This document shows, in pieces, positions 42,481-52,825 of a stretch of DNA of 64,000 nt; within the stretch, counting starts at the first letter, position 1, and every line of letters begins with the position of its first letter. The stretch is from Rana temporaria (taxonomy: Eukaryota > Chordata > Amphibia > Anura > Ranidae): positions 143,803,251 to 143,867,250 of the forward strand of contig NC_053499.1 of assembly GCF_905171775.1 (NCBI RefSeq), read 5' to 3'. The notes below the pieces were generated by a model, which searched no databases, was not told where the DNA came from, and was given only the letters and a program-made list of their open reading frames with translations. Position numbers and translations under genes: made by a program.

Positions 42481-42556
<76 letters not shown>

Positions 42557-42630
42557 TATTACTATTAAATACAATTGTAAAAAATAGAAAAATGTAAAAA
42601 AAAAGTCGTGATAAAATAATAATAATAAAA

Positions 42631-42673
<43 letters not shown>

Positions 42674-42790
42674 AATAATAAATACAATTTAAAAAAAATG
42701 AAAAATTTAAAAAAAAAGTTATGATAAAAAAAATAATAAAAAATAAACTACTGACATCAATCTCTTCCCTACTGACACTGCTCCACTGAG

Positions 42791-42824
<34 letters not shown>

Positions 42825-42879
42825 GTGTGTGTTTGAGCTTTGGGTGCACACCCTAATGCTATGGTCTGCGCACACCTAT
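42202..42879 (+). mobile_element. D-family hAT-like element, copy 2, with microsatellites
   Basis: The ends are CATAGGCGTGCGCACAGGG and CTGCGCACACCTAT, with GGTCCACC at 42194-42201 and 42880-42887. The interior carries a long (AAT)n/(ATT)n region that enlarges it to 678 bp against 300 bp for copy 3, and an (AT)n(AC)n run at 42792-42824. Confidence 0.9.
42395..42690. repeat. (AAT)n and (ATT)n microsatellites inside D copy 2
   Basis: AATAATAAT runs occupy 42480-42556, and ATTATTATT runs 42632-42670. Opposite polarity either side of a near-repeated GATAAAATAAT segment gives an inverted A/T-rich structure. Aligned copies at 25490 have T-rich sequence here. Confidence 0.9.
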
Positions 42880-42887
42880 GGTCCACC

Positions 42888-43025
42888 GTTGTCACCATCA
42901 GGAAACCTATCCTGAGAAATGCCATGCAGACATCACTGGAGTGCATGGAGACAGGAAGGGGCTGCAAAGGGGCTGCATGAGATCAGCAGCACTGTGAAGT
43001 AATAAAGGAGGAACTTTGTGAAAAC
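42888..43025 (-). repeat. Dispersed segment U, copy 2
   Basis: It matches 35016-35165 (GTTGTCACCATCAGGAAACC, CATGCAGACATCACTGGAGTGCATGG, GGGGCTGCATGAGATCAGCAG) with indels that break the frame seen there. It lies directly beside the D copy 2 target duplication. Confidence 0.7.
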
Positions 43026-43371
43026 AAGATTATAAAAGAAAAAGAAATGATCATTGTTTGTGATATATGAGAATTGCATGTCATACAGTTTGGCGCTATT
43101 ATCTGATCAGCGTTCCTTCAGGTTGCTGAGCCATAGAGAGCTGTCACAGTGCATTATAATAACAATTAATACCAAGGGAATTGTCTTTATATTTATCTCG
43201 TGTTCCTGGTGTCAGAAATGGGATCCCAGGGACAGCCTATTATTACCTGGGATCAGGTGTGTTTGTGTTCCGTATCCCAGAGATCTGATAATCCCAACTC
43301 CACCGACATCGAGGAATTCTTAACAGGTTATGTATTGGATCCACACTATTATCTCTAGATCTATAATCTGT
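43026..43371. other. No feature recognised
   Basis: Single-copy-looking sequence leading into the microsatellite. No coding signal. Confidence 0.3.
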
Positions 43372-43600
<229 letters not shown>

Positions 43601-43615
43601 ATCCATCCACACTAT

Positions 43616-44046
43616 GGCCCAGATTCACGTAGGGCGGCGTAACGTTGTGCGGGCGTAGCCTATCTTATTTACGCTACGCCGCCGCAACTTAGAGAGGCAA
43701 GTGCAGTATTCACAAAGCACTTGCGTCCTAACTTACGGCGGCTCAGCGTAAAAGGGCCGGCGTAAGCGCGCGTATTTCAAAGTAGGCAGGTCGTGGGCGT
43801 GTTGTATTTAAATTAAGCGTGACCCCATGTAGATGCATGGCCGAACGAACGGCGCATGCTCAGTATCACGTTGAATTTACGCCCTAAGATACGCCTGTGA
43901 CGTGAACGTAACCTACGCACAGCCCCATTCACAAGCAACAGATAAGCGTATCATAGATTGAGAATACGCTTTTAGATACGACGGCGCCGCATTCGGACTT
44001 ACGACGGCGTATCTACTGATACGCCGTCGTAAGTCTTTGTGAATCA
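43616..44046. mobile_element. A-family element, copy 11, shortened
   Basis: The left end GGCCCAGATTCACGTAGGG directly follows the microsatellite. The right end CTTTGTGAATCAGG is degraded. Interior deletions shorten it to about 430 bp. Confidence 0.78.
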
Positions 44047-44467
44047 GGTGTCCCACATTACCAAAAGTATTGGGACGCCTTCCCTTTACACGCACATGAA
44101 CTTTAATGGCATCCCAGTCTTAGTCCGTAGGGTTCAATATTGAGTTGGCCCCGCCCTTTGCAGCTATAATAGAGTGTGTCTATGGGAAGGTTTGACCTTC
44201 CCATAGACACAGAAGTGCATTTATGAGGTCAGGGACTGAAGTGGATGAGAAGGCCTGGCTCACAGTCTCCACTCTAATTCATCCCAAAGTGTGTTGACGG
44301 GTTGATGTCAGGACTCTGTGCAGGCCAGTCAAGTTCCTCCACTCCAAACTCACTCATCCATGTCTTTATGGACCTTGCTTTGTGCACTGGTCCAAATCAT
44401 TTGGTGGAGGGGGGATTATGGTTGGGGGTTGGGCTTGGCCACTTAGTTCCAGTGAAGGTAACTCTTA

Positions 44468-44833
44468 GACCCCTTTCACACTGGGGCGCTTCGCAGGTGC
44501 TACAACACTAAAAATAGCGCCTGCAAAGCACCCTGAAAGAGCTGCTGCTGTCTGAGGGCTTTCACACTGGAGTAGTGTGCTAGCAGGACGGTAAAAAAAA
44601 GTCCTGCTAGCAGCATCTTTGGAGCGGTTAAGGAGCGGTGTGTATACCGCTCCTCCACCGCTCCTGCGGCTATACCACTGGCAACGCGCTTTGCGGGTAG
44701 TTTTAACCCTTTTTCGGACGCTAGCGGGGGTTAAAAGCGCTCCACTAGTGGCCGAATACCCCGCAAATACGGCGGTAAAGCACCGCTAAAAATAGCGGCG
44801 CCTTAGCGCGGACGCCCCAGTGTGAAAGGGGCC
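44468..44833. mobile_element. C-family element, TTA target duplication, inside Tc1
   Basis: TIRs GACCCCTTTCACACTGGGGC and GCCCCAGTGTGAAAGGGGCC are flanked by TTA at 44465-44467 and 44834-44836. It contains GCTAGCGGGGGTTAAAAGCGC and GGCCGAATACC. The 3-bp TTA target fits PIF/Harbinger. Confidence 0.88.
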
Positions 44834-44837
44834 TTAA

Positions 44838-45085
44838 GGTCTCAGCATATAAAGACATTTTAGACAATTACATGCTCCCAACATTGCAGGAACAGTTTGG
44901 AGATGTCTCCTTCCTGTTCCAGCATGACTGAGCACCAGTGCATAAAGCAAGGTCCATAAAGACATGGATGAGTGAGTTTGGAGTGGAGGAACTTGACTGG
45001 CCTGCACAGAGTCCTGACCTTAACCCGATGGAACACCTTTGGGATGAGTGGAGACTGCAAGCCAGGCCTTCTCTCCGACATCCAA
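44838..45085 (+). pseudogene. Tc1-like transposase C-terminal remnant
   Basis: The frame reads KDILDNYMLPTLQEQFGDVS, FLFQHD, a TGA stop (44929-44931) where the family has Cys, then a KARSIKTWMSEFGVEELDWP block and AQSPDLNPMEHLWDE with the last two catalytic acids. Several residues are lost after WDE, and the sequence diverges after RPS. With the stop, truncation and the C insertion it is non-functional. Confidence 0.9.
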
Positions 45086-45750
45086 CATTCTGCTGCAGGA
45101 CTCGGCTCTTTCCGCTATCTAACTCTCCTCTCCTCCTCTAACTTTCCTCTCTTGACAGGAGGGGTACTATCAGCACTGAGGGGTTGAAGTATCAGAGGAC
45201 CTCATGTAACCTGCATCTCAAATCATTCAGACTGAATGTGGTCAGATGGAGTGTCAGCTCTGTGGGAACCCTCCTGGGCCCCATCAGCACAGGGGAAGCC
45301 TCCATGTACCCCGGGTGGAGTTGCCTCACATCCCACAGCTTTCAATTCATGTATAAATAATATTCATTGCCATAGATCTAACAATCTCCCCAGATCCTTC
45401 ATTATTAATGACTTCCTCGTCTGCACTCCGCGCGATCACTTTGTCTTCTTACCGAAACATTTTATTCCATCACGTTCTGAAAGTCAGAAAGGAATTGATC
45501 TTCTGGAAGGAAAACGCTGGTGATAAAACTGCCTCGTGGCTAAAGCTTCAGTGGTCAACTTGAAAGTTACAGAGAGCCTCAAGTGTGGCCCCCAGGCCCC
45601 GACAGTTTCAGGAGGTGGCACAATAGCGGCACGTTTTGGTGCATTGAGGTGCATTCCATCAACTTAAGCCGTCCTTTCAAAATGACTGAGCAATATTGCA
45701 CCTCATCACCCAAAGAGGTTTGATTCTGCTGCATTCATTGCAGTGTCAAT
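45086..45750. other. Partly non-repetitive stretch
   Basis: 45330-45530 looks single-copy with ATTATTAATGACTTCC. No repeat termini. A plus-strand frame (45236-45523) has no domain. Confidence 0.3.
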
Positions 45751-45953
45751 GGCAGTGATAACAACCCCCAGCATTGGTGTCAGTGGACACAAAAAAAAGC
45801 TCCAACATTGGTGACAGTGAGTGCAATAATAACCCCCAGCGTTAGTATCAATGACTGCAATAATAACCCCCAACGTTGGTGAGAGTGAGTCTAATAATAA
45901 CCCCAACATTGGTGACGGTTAGTTCAATAATAGCCCCAAACTTTGGTGTTAGT
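45751..45953. repeat. Short minisatellite, about 37-bp unit, split by A copy 12 and Q
   Basis: AATAATAACCCCCAGCATTGGTGTCAGTGA-type units recur about five times. A further unit piece (CACTGGTGAGTGCAATAATACCCCC) appears at 47269-47295, beyond the A and Q insertions. Confidence 0.8.
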
Positions 45954-46697
45954 GGCCCGGTTTCACGTAGGAGATACGACGGCGTATCTCCAGATACGCC
46001 GTCGTATCTCTGAGTCTGAGCCTTCGTATCTTGGCGCCTGATTCAAAGAATCAGATACGCCAGAATTAGTATAAGATACGACCAGCGTAAGTCTCCAACG
46101 CCGTCGTATCTTAACTGCATATTTACGCTGGCCGCTAGGGGCGTGTACGCTGATTTACTCCTAGAAATATGTAAATCAGCTAGATACGCCTATTCACGAA
46201 CGTACGCCCGGCCATCGCATTACAGATACGCCGTTTACGTTAGGCTTTTTCCGGCGTAAAGTTACCCCATATATATATGAGGCGTAGATGAGGCGTACCA
46301 ATGTTAAGTATGGACGTCGGGCCAGCGTCAAATTTTTCGTCGATTACGTCGTTTGCGTAAGTTGTTCGCGAATAGGGCTGGGAGTCATTTACGTTCACGT
46401 CGAAAGCATTGGCTTCTTGTGGGTTAATTTGGAGCATGCGCACTGGGATACTTTCACGGATGACGCATGCGCCGTTCGTAAAAAGCGTCATTTACGCGGG
46501 GTCACAATAAATTTACATAACACACGCCCACATCTGCCACATTTGAATTAGGCGGGCTTACGCCGGCCTAATTACTCTACGCCGCCGCAACTTTGGTTTG
46601 TGAATACTGCACTTGCCTGTCAAAGTTGCGGAGGCGTAACGTAAATAGGATACGTTACGCCCGCACAAAGATGCGCTCTCCTACGTGAATCTGGGCC
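45954..46697. mobile_element. A-family element, copy 12
   Basis: The ends are GGCCCGGTTTCACGTAGG and CCTACGTGAATCTGGGCC. The interior is complete (TACGCTGGCCGCTAGGGGCG, GCATGCGCACTGGGATAC). Flanking triplets AGT and ACA do not match. Confidence 0.83.
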
Positions 46698-47021
46698 ACA
46701 CTGTCAAACCAAATTCCGACCGTCCAAAACGCGGTGGCTTAAAACACTACGACAAGCCGAGAAAAATGAAGCTCAATGCTTCCGAGCATGCGTCGACTTG
46801 ATTCTGAGCATGCGTGGGTTTTTTCTCCGTCGGAGTTCCACACAGACGGTAGGAATTTCCTATTGTTTTTTTTTTTCCATCGGAAAAAAATAAAACATGT
46901 TCTATTTCTAAACACCAACGGAAAAAAGTCCGATGGGGCCCACACACGATCGGAATTTCCAGTGATGAAAAAAGTCCATGTGAATTTTTTCATCGGAAAT
47001 TCCAATGGTGTGTACGCGGCA
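46698..47021. mobile_element. Q-family element, left end lost
   Basis: It begins CAAACCAAATTCCGACCGTCC, has GAGCATGCGTCGACTTGATTCTGAGCATGCG and GATGGGGCCCACACACGATCGG. It ends GGTGTGTACGCGGCA followed by TTA (47022-47024). It abuts A copy 12. Confidence 0.8.
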
Positions 47022-47184
47022 TTACCCTCATGTTTGATAATTGCAGGATGCATTCATGCCACCTACAGATTCTATTGATGCTTTATTATTTTCCATCCCT
47101 CTCCCTTCTGTATTTGTTTTACTCCACTACCCCCTCTTGTATTTGTGGTTCGTATTTTTGTGTTGAAACTTTAAAAACGTAATA

Positions 47185-47244
47185 AAAATTGTCAATTATA
47201 AAAAAAATATTTATTTTTTTATTTTTTTATAATTGACAATTTTT
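47185..47244. repeat. Perfect 23-bp A/T-rich inverted repeat
   Basis: AAAAATTGTCAATTATAAAA (47185 on) pairs with TTTTATAATTGACAATTTTT (to 47244). ATAATTGACAGTTTTT follows as a third partial arm. The preceding TTGAAACTTTAAAAACGTAATAAAAATTG resembles a retrotransposon 3' tail. Confidence 0.85.
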
Positions 47245-47319
47245 ATAATTGACAGTTTTTACAACAACACTGGTGAGTGCAATAATACCCCCCCCCCCCA
47301 CCCCCAGCAATATCAATAT

Positions 47320-47732
47320 CCTCCATAAATATCTACTCTGCCTCCTGTAGAACATACTAGGCTGGTCTACACTACATCTGCACAGCCTTCCAATCATATT
47401 AATATGTCGTAAATCACCTTCTGTAAATTGTTATTCGAGTTAAATTTAAAGAGCAAACAGCTTGACATTAATATTTATCAATTCCTCTTGATTAATGACA
47501 CAAATAACATCCATCAAATAATTCATAATGTGTTCCCACCGCAGCAGGAAGACATGGAAGTACAGCATGAAGGAACCCCCCCCTCCTCCCCATGTTAGGT
47601 TAATACAGCGATTAGTTGTTGATACATTAAGGAGGTCTATTTATCAATGTTTGTACCCAAGATCTCTGCTTGTACCAAGACCTCTGCATGCTGCAGAGAT
47701 GGACAGTGGAAGCAGCGGCCTTTCTGCAGAGG
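47320..47732. other. AT-rich, non-repetitive stretch
   Basis: 47390-47530 holds ATTAATATTTATC, CTTGATTAATGACAC and AAATAATTCATAATG, like AT-rich conserved elements. 47640-47732 is the left part of the S repeat. Confidence 0.3.
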
Positions 47733-47807
47733 TCTGACACACCCATTGCTGAGTCAGAAGTCTCCAATCAGTGGGGAGCCTGAGCTTTGATGATAGCAGA
47801 GTTATAA

Positions 47808-48435
47808 GGCCCCTTTCACACTGGGGCGGGAGGAGCGGTGGCGGGATTCGGCCGCTAGCGGTGCGTTATTAACCCCCGCTAGCGGCCGATAAAGGGTTAA
47901 TACCGCCCGCAATGCTCCTCTGCAGAGGCACATTGCGGGCGGTATTACCGCGGTTTCCCATTGTTTTAAATGGGAAGGAGCGGTGAAGGAGCGGCATAGG
48001 TGTGCGCAGCCTATTGCATTAGGGTGTGCACCCCAAAGCTCAAACACACACTACCGATCACTCACAATCTTCATTTAGAAAGGGAAGGGGCCAGTAAATT
48101 ACATATTTACCGGCCCCTTTCCACACTCATTCTAAAACATCCCCACAGCAACTGCCAGTGGGAGAGAAGAGGAGGGAAGCCAGCAGCGCTGTAGGGAGAA
48201 GGGAAGGTGCCAGAGCAGGAGGGGGAATTTGTGCTGCACAGGGTGATTAGGGTGTGCCTGGGCACACCTGGCACACCCTGTGCGCACGCCTATGAGGAGC
48301 GGTATACATACCGCTCCTCTCACCGCTCCAAAGGGCTTTCACATTGAGAAGGCTGGGCAGGAGTTTTTCAGGTGGTATAGCAGCGTTATTTTTAGCGCTG
48401 TACCGCCTGAAAAACTCCTCAGTGTGAAAGGGGTC
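47808..48435. mobile_element. C-family element, copy 2, interrupted by D copy 3
   Basis: The ends are GGCCCCTTTCACACTGGGGC and CAGTGTGAAAGGGGTC, with CCGCTAGCGG and GGGCGGTATTACCGCGG inside. D is inserted at AGGAGCGG. Flanks TAA and TAT are one mismatch from a 3-bp duplication. Confidence 0.83.
47995..48294 (-). mobile_element. D-family hAT-like element, copy 3, 300 bp
   Basis: CATAGGTGTGCGCAGCC and CTGTGCGCACGCCTATG form the TIR, with AGGAGCGG at 47987-47994 and 48295-48302. This is the cleanest D copy and fixes the element ends as CATAGG...CCTATG. Confidence 0.92.
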
Positions 48436-48528
48436 TATGTCTGACTCAGTAAGGGGTGTGTCAGAGTTCTGCATAGAGATCACTGCTTCTACACAGCAAG
48501 CAAGGGTCCTTCTCTGCAGCAAGGTGGC

Positions 48529-49230
48529 AAGGGACAGGCTTTTCTATCAGGGGAGGGCTGGCAGCCTTAGGCCTGGGGGGGCAAGTCCAGTCAAGTGGCC
48601 CATTGAACTGCTGAATCAGCTCACCATCCATGGCCCATCTAGTTTTTCAATGCAGCCTCACCGGTGTCCATCAGTGCAGCCAACTCCAATGCCCATCAAT
48701 GCAGCCTGATCACTGGGGCAGGTTACATGGGGTGTATGGGGGGGATGGGGGTCAGCTAGGGGTGTCAGGGTCTCTCACCTCAGTTATCTCAGCTCAGTAG
48801 GTCCTTGCACGCCAGGGCCTCCTGGGGGGTAATGTTCCTGGTCCTGGGGTCAAGTTGCAGCCAGTGCCCAGCCCTGTATGCCCTGCCTCTGCCTGCTTCC
48901 AAGAATCCAGTCCCAGGGAGTTGTAGTTTCCTCTGCGCTGCTCTGTTTTAAACATAAGTTAGGGCGGCCTGGGAGGCAATTGCCACCCTGCCCCCCGGCC
49001 CAGCCCTCCCCTGTTTTCTATTCAGGCTGTGGCTGCTTTCTAAGGAAAAAAAACTTTGCACATGTCTTGTTTTGATACCCCTGGAATGTATTTCGATTAT
49101 TTGATGTGGAATGATGTGGAATTATTTGATGTGGAACGTTGGCTGCAGCCTGGTGCCAGGGGACAGGCTTTTCGATTCAGGCTGTGGCTGCTTTCTAAAG
49201 AAAATAAACTTTGCACACCTTTTGCTCTGG
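48529..49230. repeat. Tandem duplicate hosting T in one copy only
   Basis: Copy 1 is 48529-48547 plus 49022-49065, and copy 2 is 49159-49225. They share GGGACAGGCTTTTC.ATTCAGG and GCTGTGGCTGCTTTCTAA, then AACTTTGCACA. Only copy 1 carries T. A further small repeat (ATTTGATGTGGAA, three times) lies at 49099-49137. Confidence 0.88.
48548..49013. mobile_element. T-family hAT-like element, 466 bp
   Basis: TIRs CAGGGGAGGGCTGGCAGCC and CCCGGCCCAGCCCTCCCCTG are flanked by TTTTCTAT at 48540-48547 and 49014-49021. The same host repeat without the element (CTTTTCGATTCAGGCTG, 49168-49184) lies 150 bp to the right and shows the pre-insertion site. Confidence 0.93.
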
Positions 49231-49239
49231 AGTGTATTT

Positions 49240-49889
49240 AGCTGATTTCATGAGAAAGTTGTTGTATTTAATAATAATGAAGAGAACATTGGTTATTTTT
49301 TATTTATTTTTTGTATTATTATTATTATATATAATTTTGCATTACAGTCTTCTCCATGCATTGGACACCAAACATTCTCCGGTGGAGACTCCATCACTGT
49401 CATTACATGAACCTAGAAGATTCACCTGCAGAGAATATTCGATGAATGTCAGATTCTTGATCTCGTCTTCCCACGGAGAGGTTAATTATCATAGTGATTA
49501 TGGATTTGTGTAATCATTTTATTGTCATATTGATTTTACTTCTGTCACTCCAAGTCTCTTTAGAGGCACCCGGAGCCGGCCGTCCGGCCTGATTGGCAGT
49601 GTGTCTGAGCCGCTCTTATAATGAGTGTCATCACCCGGGCACTGAGTCACAATCCTCCTGACAATTCCGACACGCAGGATTAGGTTGTGTCCTTGTTAGG
49701 GAAACACAATTTTCCATTCTGGGGTTTCACAGCGGCGGAGGTAACAAAAGATGACATTGTTATTTTCTGTACGGCCGTCACGTGAGGCTGGAAGGAGTTA
49801 CCGTTTTTTTAAATTCAACTAGCAGAACCGCGTCTGTTCATTTAATTACAGCGCTCCATGGAGCAATCTACATGCCCTTGGAGAGAGCA
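49240..49889. other. Non-repetitive stretch, conserved-element-like
   Basis: 49350-49860 shows even composition and motifs such as GGTTAATTATCATAG and TTCATTTAATTACAGCG. No repeat termini or tandem structure. Plus-strand frame 49211-49513 has no domain. Confidence 0.35.
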
Positions 49890-50235
49890 ATGCTCTGCAG
49901 AACCTCTGGAGGAGTCAGTAATAATCTGCAGCAAATATCAATATGTTTGGGGGAGATGGGATGGAGCAATATTCTGCAGGTCTCTATAGAGGTCAATAAT
50001 GAAATAATCTGCAGAATATATCAATATGTATATGTCAGAGGGTAGGTGGGACAGAGCAATGTTCTGCAGGTCTCTATAGAGGTCAATGATGGAATAATCT
50101 GCAGAATATATCAATATGTATGTGTCAGAGGGTAGGTGGGACAGAGCAATGTTCTGCAGACCTGTATAAAGGTCAGTCATGGAATAATATACAAAATATA
50201 TAAATATGTATCTGTCGGGTGGTAGATGGAACAGA
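49890..50235. repeat. Minisatellite, 90-bp unit, four copies (continues at 52085-52275)
   Basis: AGCAATGTTCTGCAGGTCTC and AATAATCTGCAGAATATATC recur at 90-bp spacing (49971, 50061, 50151). The same motif resumes at 52105 and 52195 after a 1.8-kb block of E-type elements, so the array was split by insertion. The open minus-strand frame (90 is a multiple of three) is an artefact. Confidence 0.9.
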
Positions 50236-50666
50236 GCTAGTGTTAATTTCATTGACGAAAATAACTTTTGGTTGGGCTCTGCGCCCTGAGCCCACCCAGT
50301 TGTGTGGCATTAGTGAATTATTATTCCTTAATGTCTTCCTGTTTCTCCTCCTGACCAATCAGGAAGCGGGTCCGGAGACCCTATTGGCCGGGAGACCTAG
50401 GTCTTGATTGGCAACGGGTCCTACGTCCTGGAGGAGAAGCGACTGCCCCGACTCAGGAGGAGACGCAGCAGGAAAGGGGGGAGCGGCAATCTGGATGGGA
50501 AAAGTGCAAGGGCTGGCGGCCCACGGGCAAGTGATGTGGCGATAGAACAATGGGGGGAGCGGCGATCGATTGAGTGAGTGCTGGGCAGGGAGGGGGGTGT
50601 TTGGTTGGCTGGCTGGCTGGGAGCCCCCCCCCCCCCCCCAAGAAAATAGAGCACCAGCTGCCACTG
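50236..50666. mobile_element. E-family element with an additional left terminus
   Basis: The right end is GCACCAGCTGCCACTG (to 50666) after a C17 run. The interior has GGGCTCTGCGCCCTGAGCCC and ATTGGCCGGGAGACC, shared with 8620 and 8560. The left border CTAGTGTTAATTTCATTGACG resembles another TIR family, so this may be two elements. Confidence 0.6.
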
Positions 50667-50714
50667 GTACCTATGTTAAAATATCCATACCTGAAATTCT
50701 TTTTTAGTTTTCTA

Positions 50715-50749
<35 letters not shown>

Positions 50750-51410
50750 TTTAATTAGTATTACTTAAAAAAGTTTAGCTTAAAAAAATATTTTTTCTCT
50801 AGAGCTTTAGTGATATTAGGTACCTACATTCTGTAGAAATCCTCACTGCAGGGCTGCCCTGTCCTCTTCCTGCTGTTGAACTTCTGCTGCTGTTTGGGTT
50901 AACAGCTTCAGGTCTCCAGGCTCAGCTGCACTAAACATGATCCTACAGGGGCACGCCCCCTCCTGCCCTCTCCTCCAATGAGAAAAGTTCTTTCACTAAT
51001 TACACCGCCTGTAACATAATCTGTGAATGAAGGAGAGTCTGATAGACTTCCCGATTACAGCCTGTGGGCTCTAATCGGCTTCCAAATGGTTAACCAGAGG
51101 GTGCACAGGGTGTGCGTTCCCTGGTTAACACTGACACGCGCCTCAGCCAATCAGGTTCCCCGGGTCTGGTTACCGGTCACCTGATTGGCTGAAGCGACAT
51201 CGAGGGCGGGAGAAGACATCGAGGGAGTGTGGAGGAGGATGGCTGACCCGAGAAAGGTAAGTGCCGGGCCCGGGGGGGGGGGGGGGGGGCAAACTGGCAG
51301 TATATGATGGGGCAATCTGACGGCATTTTACAGGGCAAACTGGGCACATTTTGCGGGGCAAACTGTTGGCATTTTATGGGGCAAACTGGCGGTACTTGAG
51401 GGGGCAAACT
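50667..51410. mobile_element. Unclassified, includes (ATT)n and the left part of an E element
   Basis: (TTA)n microsatellite at 50716-50749. 51120-51270 has CAGCCAATCAGGTTCC and CACCTGATTGGCTGAAGCG (inverted CCAAT-containing repeats) and leads into the E-type sequence by a G18 run (51272-51289). Confidence 0.4.
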
Positions 51411-52061
51411 GGCGGCAATTGGTGGGCACAGTGGCGACAATTGATGGCACAGTGGCTGCGTTTCATGGCACAGTGGCGACAATTGATGGGCACAGTGGCT
51501 GCATTTAATGGCACAGTGGCGACAATTCATGGGCACAGTGGCGACAATTCATGGGCACAGTGGCTGCGTTTGATAGCACAGTGGCGACAATTGATGTCAC
51601 AGTGGCGACAATTGATGGCACAGTGGCTGCGTTTGATGGCACAGTGGCGACAATTGATGGCACAGTGGCTGCGTTTGATGGCACAGTGGCGACAATTGAT
51701 GGCACAGTGGCGACAATTGATGGGCAGAGTGGCTACGTTTAATGGCACAGTGGCGACAATTGATGGCACAGTGGCTGCATTTGATGGCACAGTGGTGACA
51801 ATTGATGGCACAGTGGCTGCGTTTGATGGCACAGTGGCGACAATTGATTGACACAGTGGCGACAATTGATGACACAGTGGCGACAATTGATGGCACAGTG
51901 GCGACAATTGATGGCACAGTGGCTGCGTTTGATGGCACAGTGGCGGCAATTGATGGGCATAGTGGCTGCGTTTGATGGCACAGTGGCGACAATTGATTAA
52001 TTTTTTTTGTTTTTCGTTTGTTTGTGGCCACCCAAAAAAATTTGAGCACCAGCCGCCACTG
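51300..52061. repeat. E-internal minisatellite, 21-bp unit, about 28 copies, and E right end
   Basis: Units CAGTGGCGACAATTGATGGCA and CAGTGGCTGCGTTTGATGGCA alternate, forming a 42-bp higher order. A diverged GGCAAACTGGCGG version lies at 51300-51410. The array ends in AAAAAAATTTGAGCACCAGC and the E terminus CCGCCACTG at 52061. Compact E copies have about five such units. Confidence 0.93.
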
Positions 52062-52084
52062 CTCCATGTTAAAAAAAAAAAAAT

Positions 52085-52275
52085 TGAGAAAGACTTGGAA
52101 TGGTGTAATGTTCTGCAGATCTTTAAGAAGGACTGTGATGGAATAATCTTCAGAATATATTAATAAGTATCTGCCAGGACTCAGGGAAATGGGACTGAAC
52201 AATGTTCCGCAGATCTCGAGGAAGGTCATTGATGGAATAATCTGCAGAATCTATCACAGTGTATCTGTCAGGGGA
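52085..52275. repeat. Right part of the 90-bp minisatellite
   Basis: GTAATGTTCTGCAGATC and GAACAATGTTCCGCAGATC, then GGAATAATCTGCAGAATC, continue the 49890-50235 array with more divergence. Confidence 0.8.
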
Positions 52276-52820
52276 TATGATGAGAAGTTTCGGTAGAGCC
52301 TGTTTGTCCTTCTAGTGATATTCTGGGATGGGGCCCACAGATCTTGCATTGATGGCACATAATCAGCTTTCCAGGAAGAGCAGATGGAGGAGGACAGGCT
52401 GGCGGAATAATCAGTATCTTGACATGCAGCGATGATATTATCCTGGATGGTCGCCACACCCCGATGAAAATACATCTCCTGGTTGCTCTCTGATCTCCTA
52501 ATCTGCCGTCCTCTGGAGATAATTAATTAGTAATGGTGATTATAGATGGGATGATGATATACTGCAATCTATGGACTTTATAGAGAGCGGCTCAGTGAGC
52601 TCGGTGACATATGGGGACGGCTGAAACGTTTGAGGTTTTGCCTGAAGAAAAGTGACAATTGTAAGGAACATATTCCAGAGATGACGTCTGCAGTGGCAGC
52701 CAATGCAGTGAAATCTGAAGGAACAGATACAGATGGCATGACGACTATTAATACTATTAGTTACACCATATTTAATGTTCATGTCGTTTATAAATTCCCA
52801 TCTGTATTCTACAACCTTCT
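52276..52820. other. Apparently single-copy stretch
   Basis: No repeat termini or tandem structure. Short open frames without domains on both strands. Confidence 0.3.
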
Positions 52821-52825
52821 TCTAA

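Larger units (their letters stand above)
44054..45085 (+). mobile_element. Tc1-like element with long inverted arms, interrupted by C
   Basis: The left terminus ACCAAAAGTATTGGGACGCC and CATGAACTTTAATGGCATCCC match 8254. 44305-44385 and 44938-45015 are inverted copies of each other (CTTGACTGGCCTGCACAGAG and its complement). The copy is therefore partly folded back. C (44468-44833) sits in the middle. The right TIR is missing. Confidence 0.88.
47733..48465. mobile_element. S repeat (inverted arms) containing C and D elements
   Basis: TCTGACACACCCATTGCTGAGTCAGA (47733-47758) and TCTGACTCAGTAAGGGGTGTGTCAGA (48440-48465) are inverted copies with two mismatches. CTGCAGAG/CTCTGC motifs continue outward. 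C lies between the arms and D lies inside C. Outer borders are undefined. Confidence 0.65.

Noticed and set aside
49211..49513. Plus-strand frame with an acceptor-like CATTACAG at 49350
   Set aside because: The frame starts in A/T-rich non-coding sequence and has no recognisable domain. The acceptor match alone is too weak.
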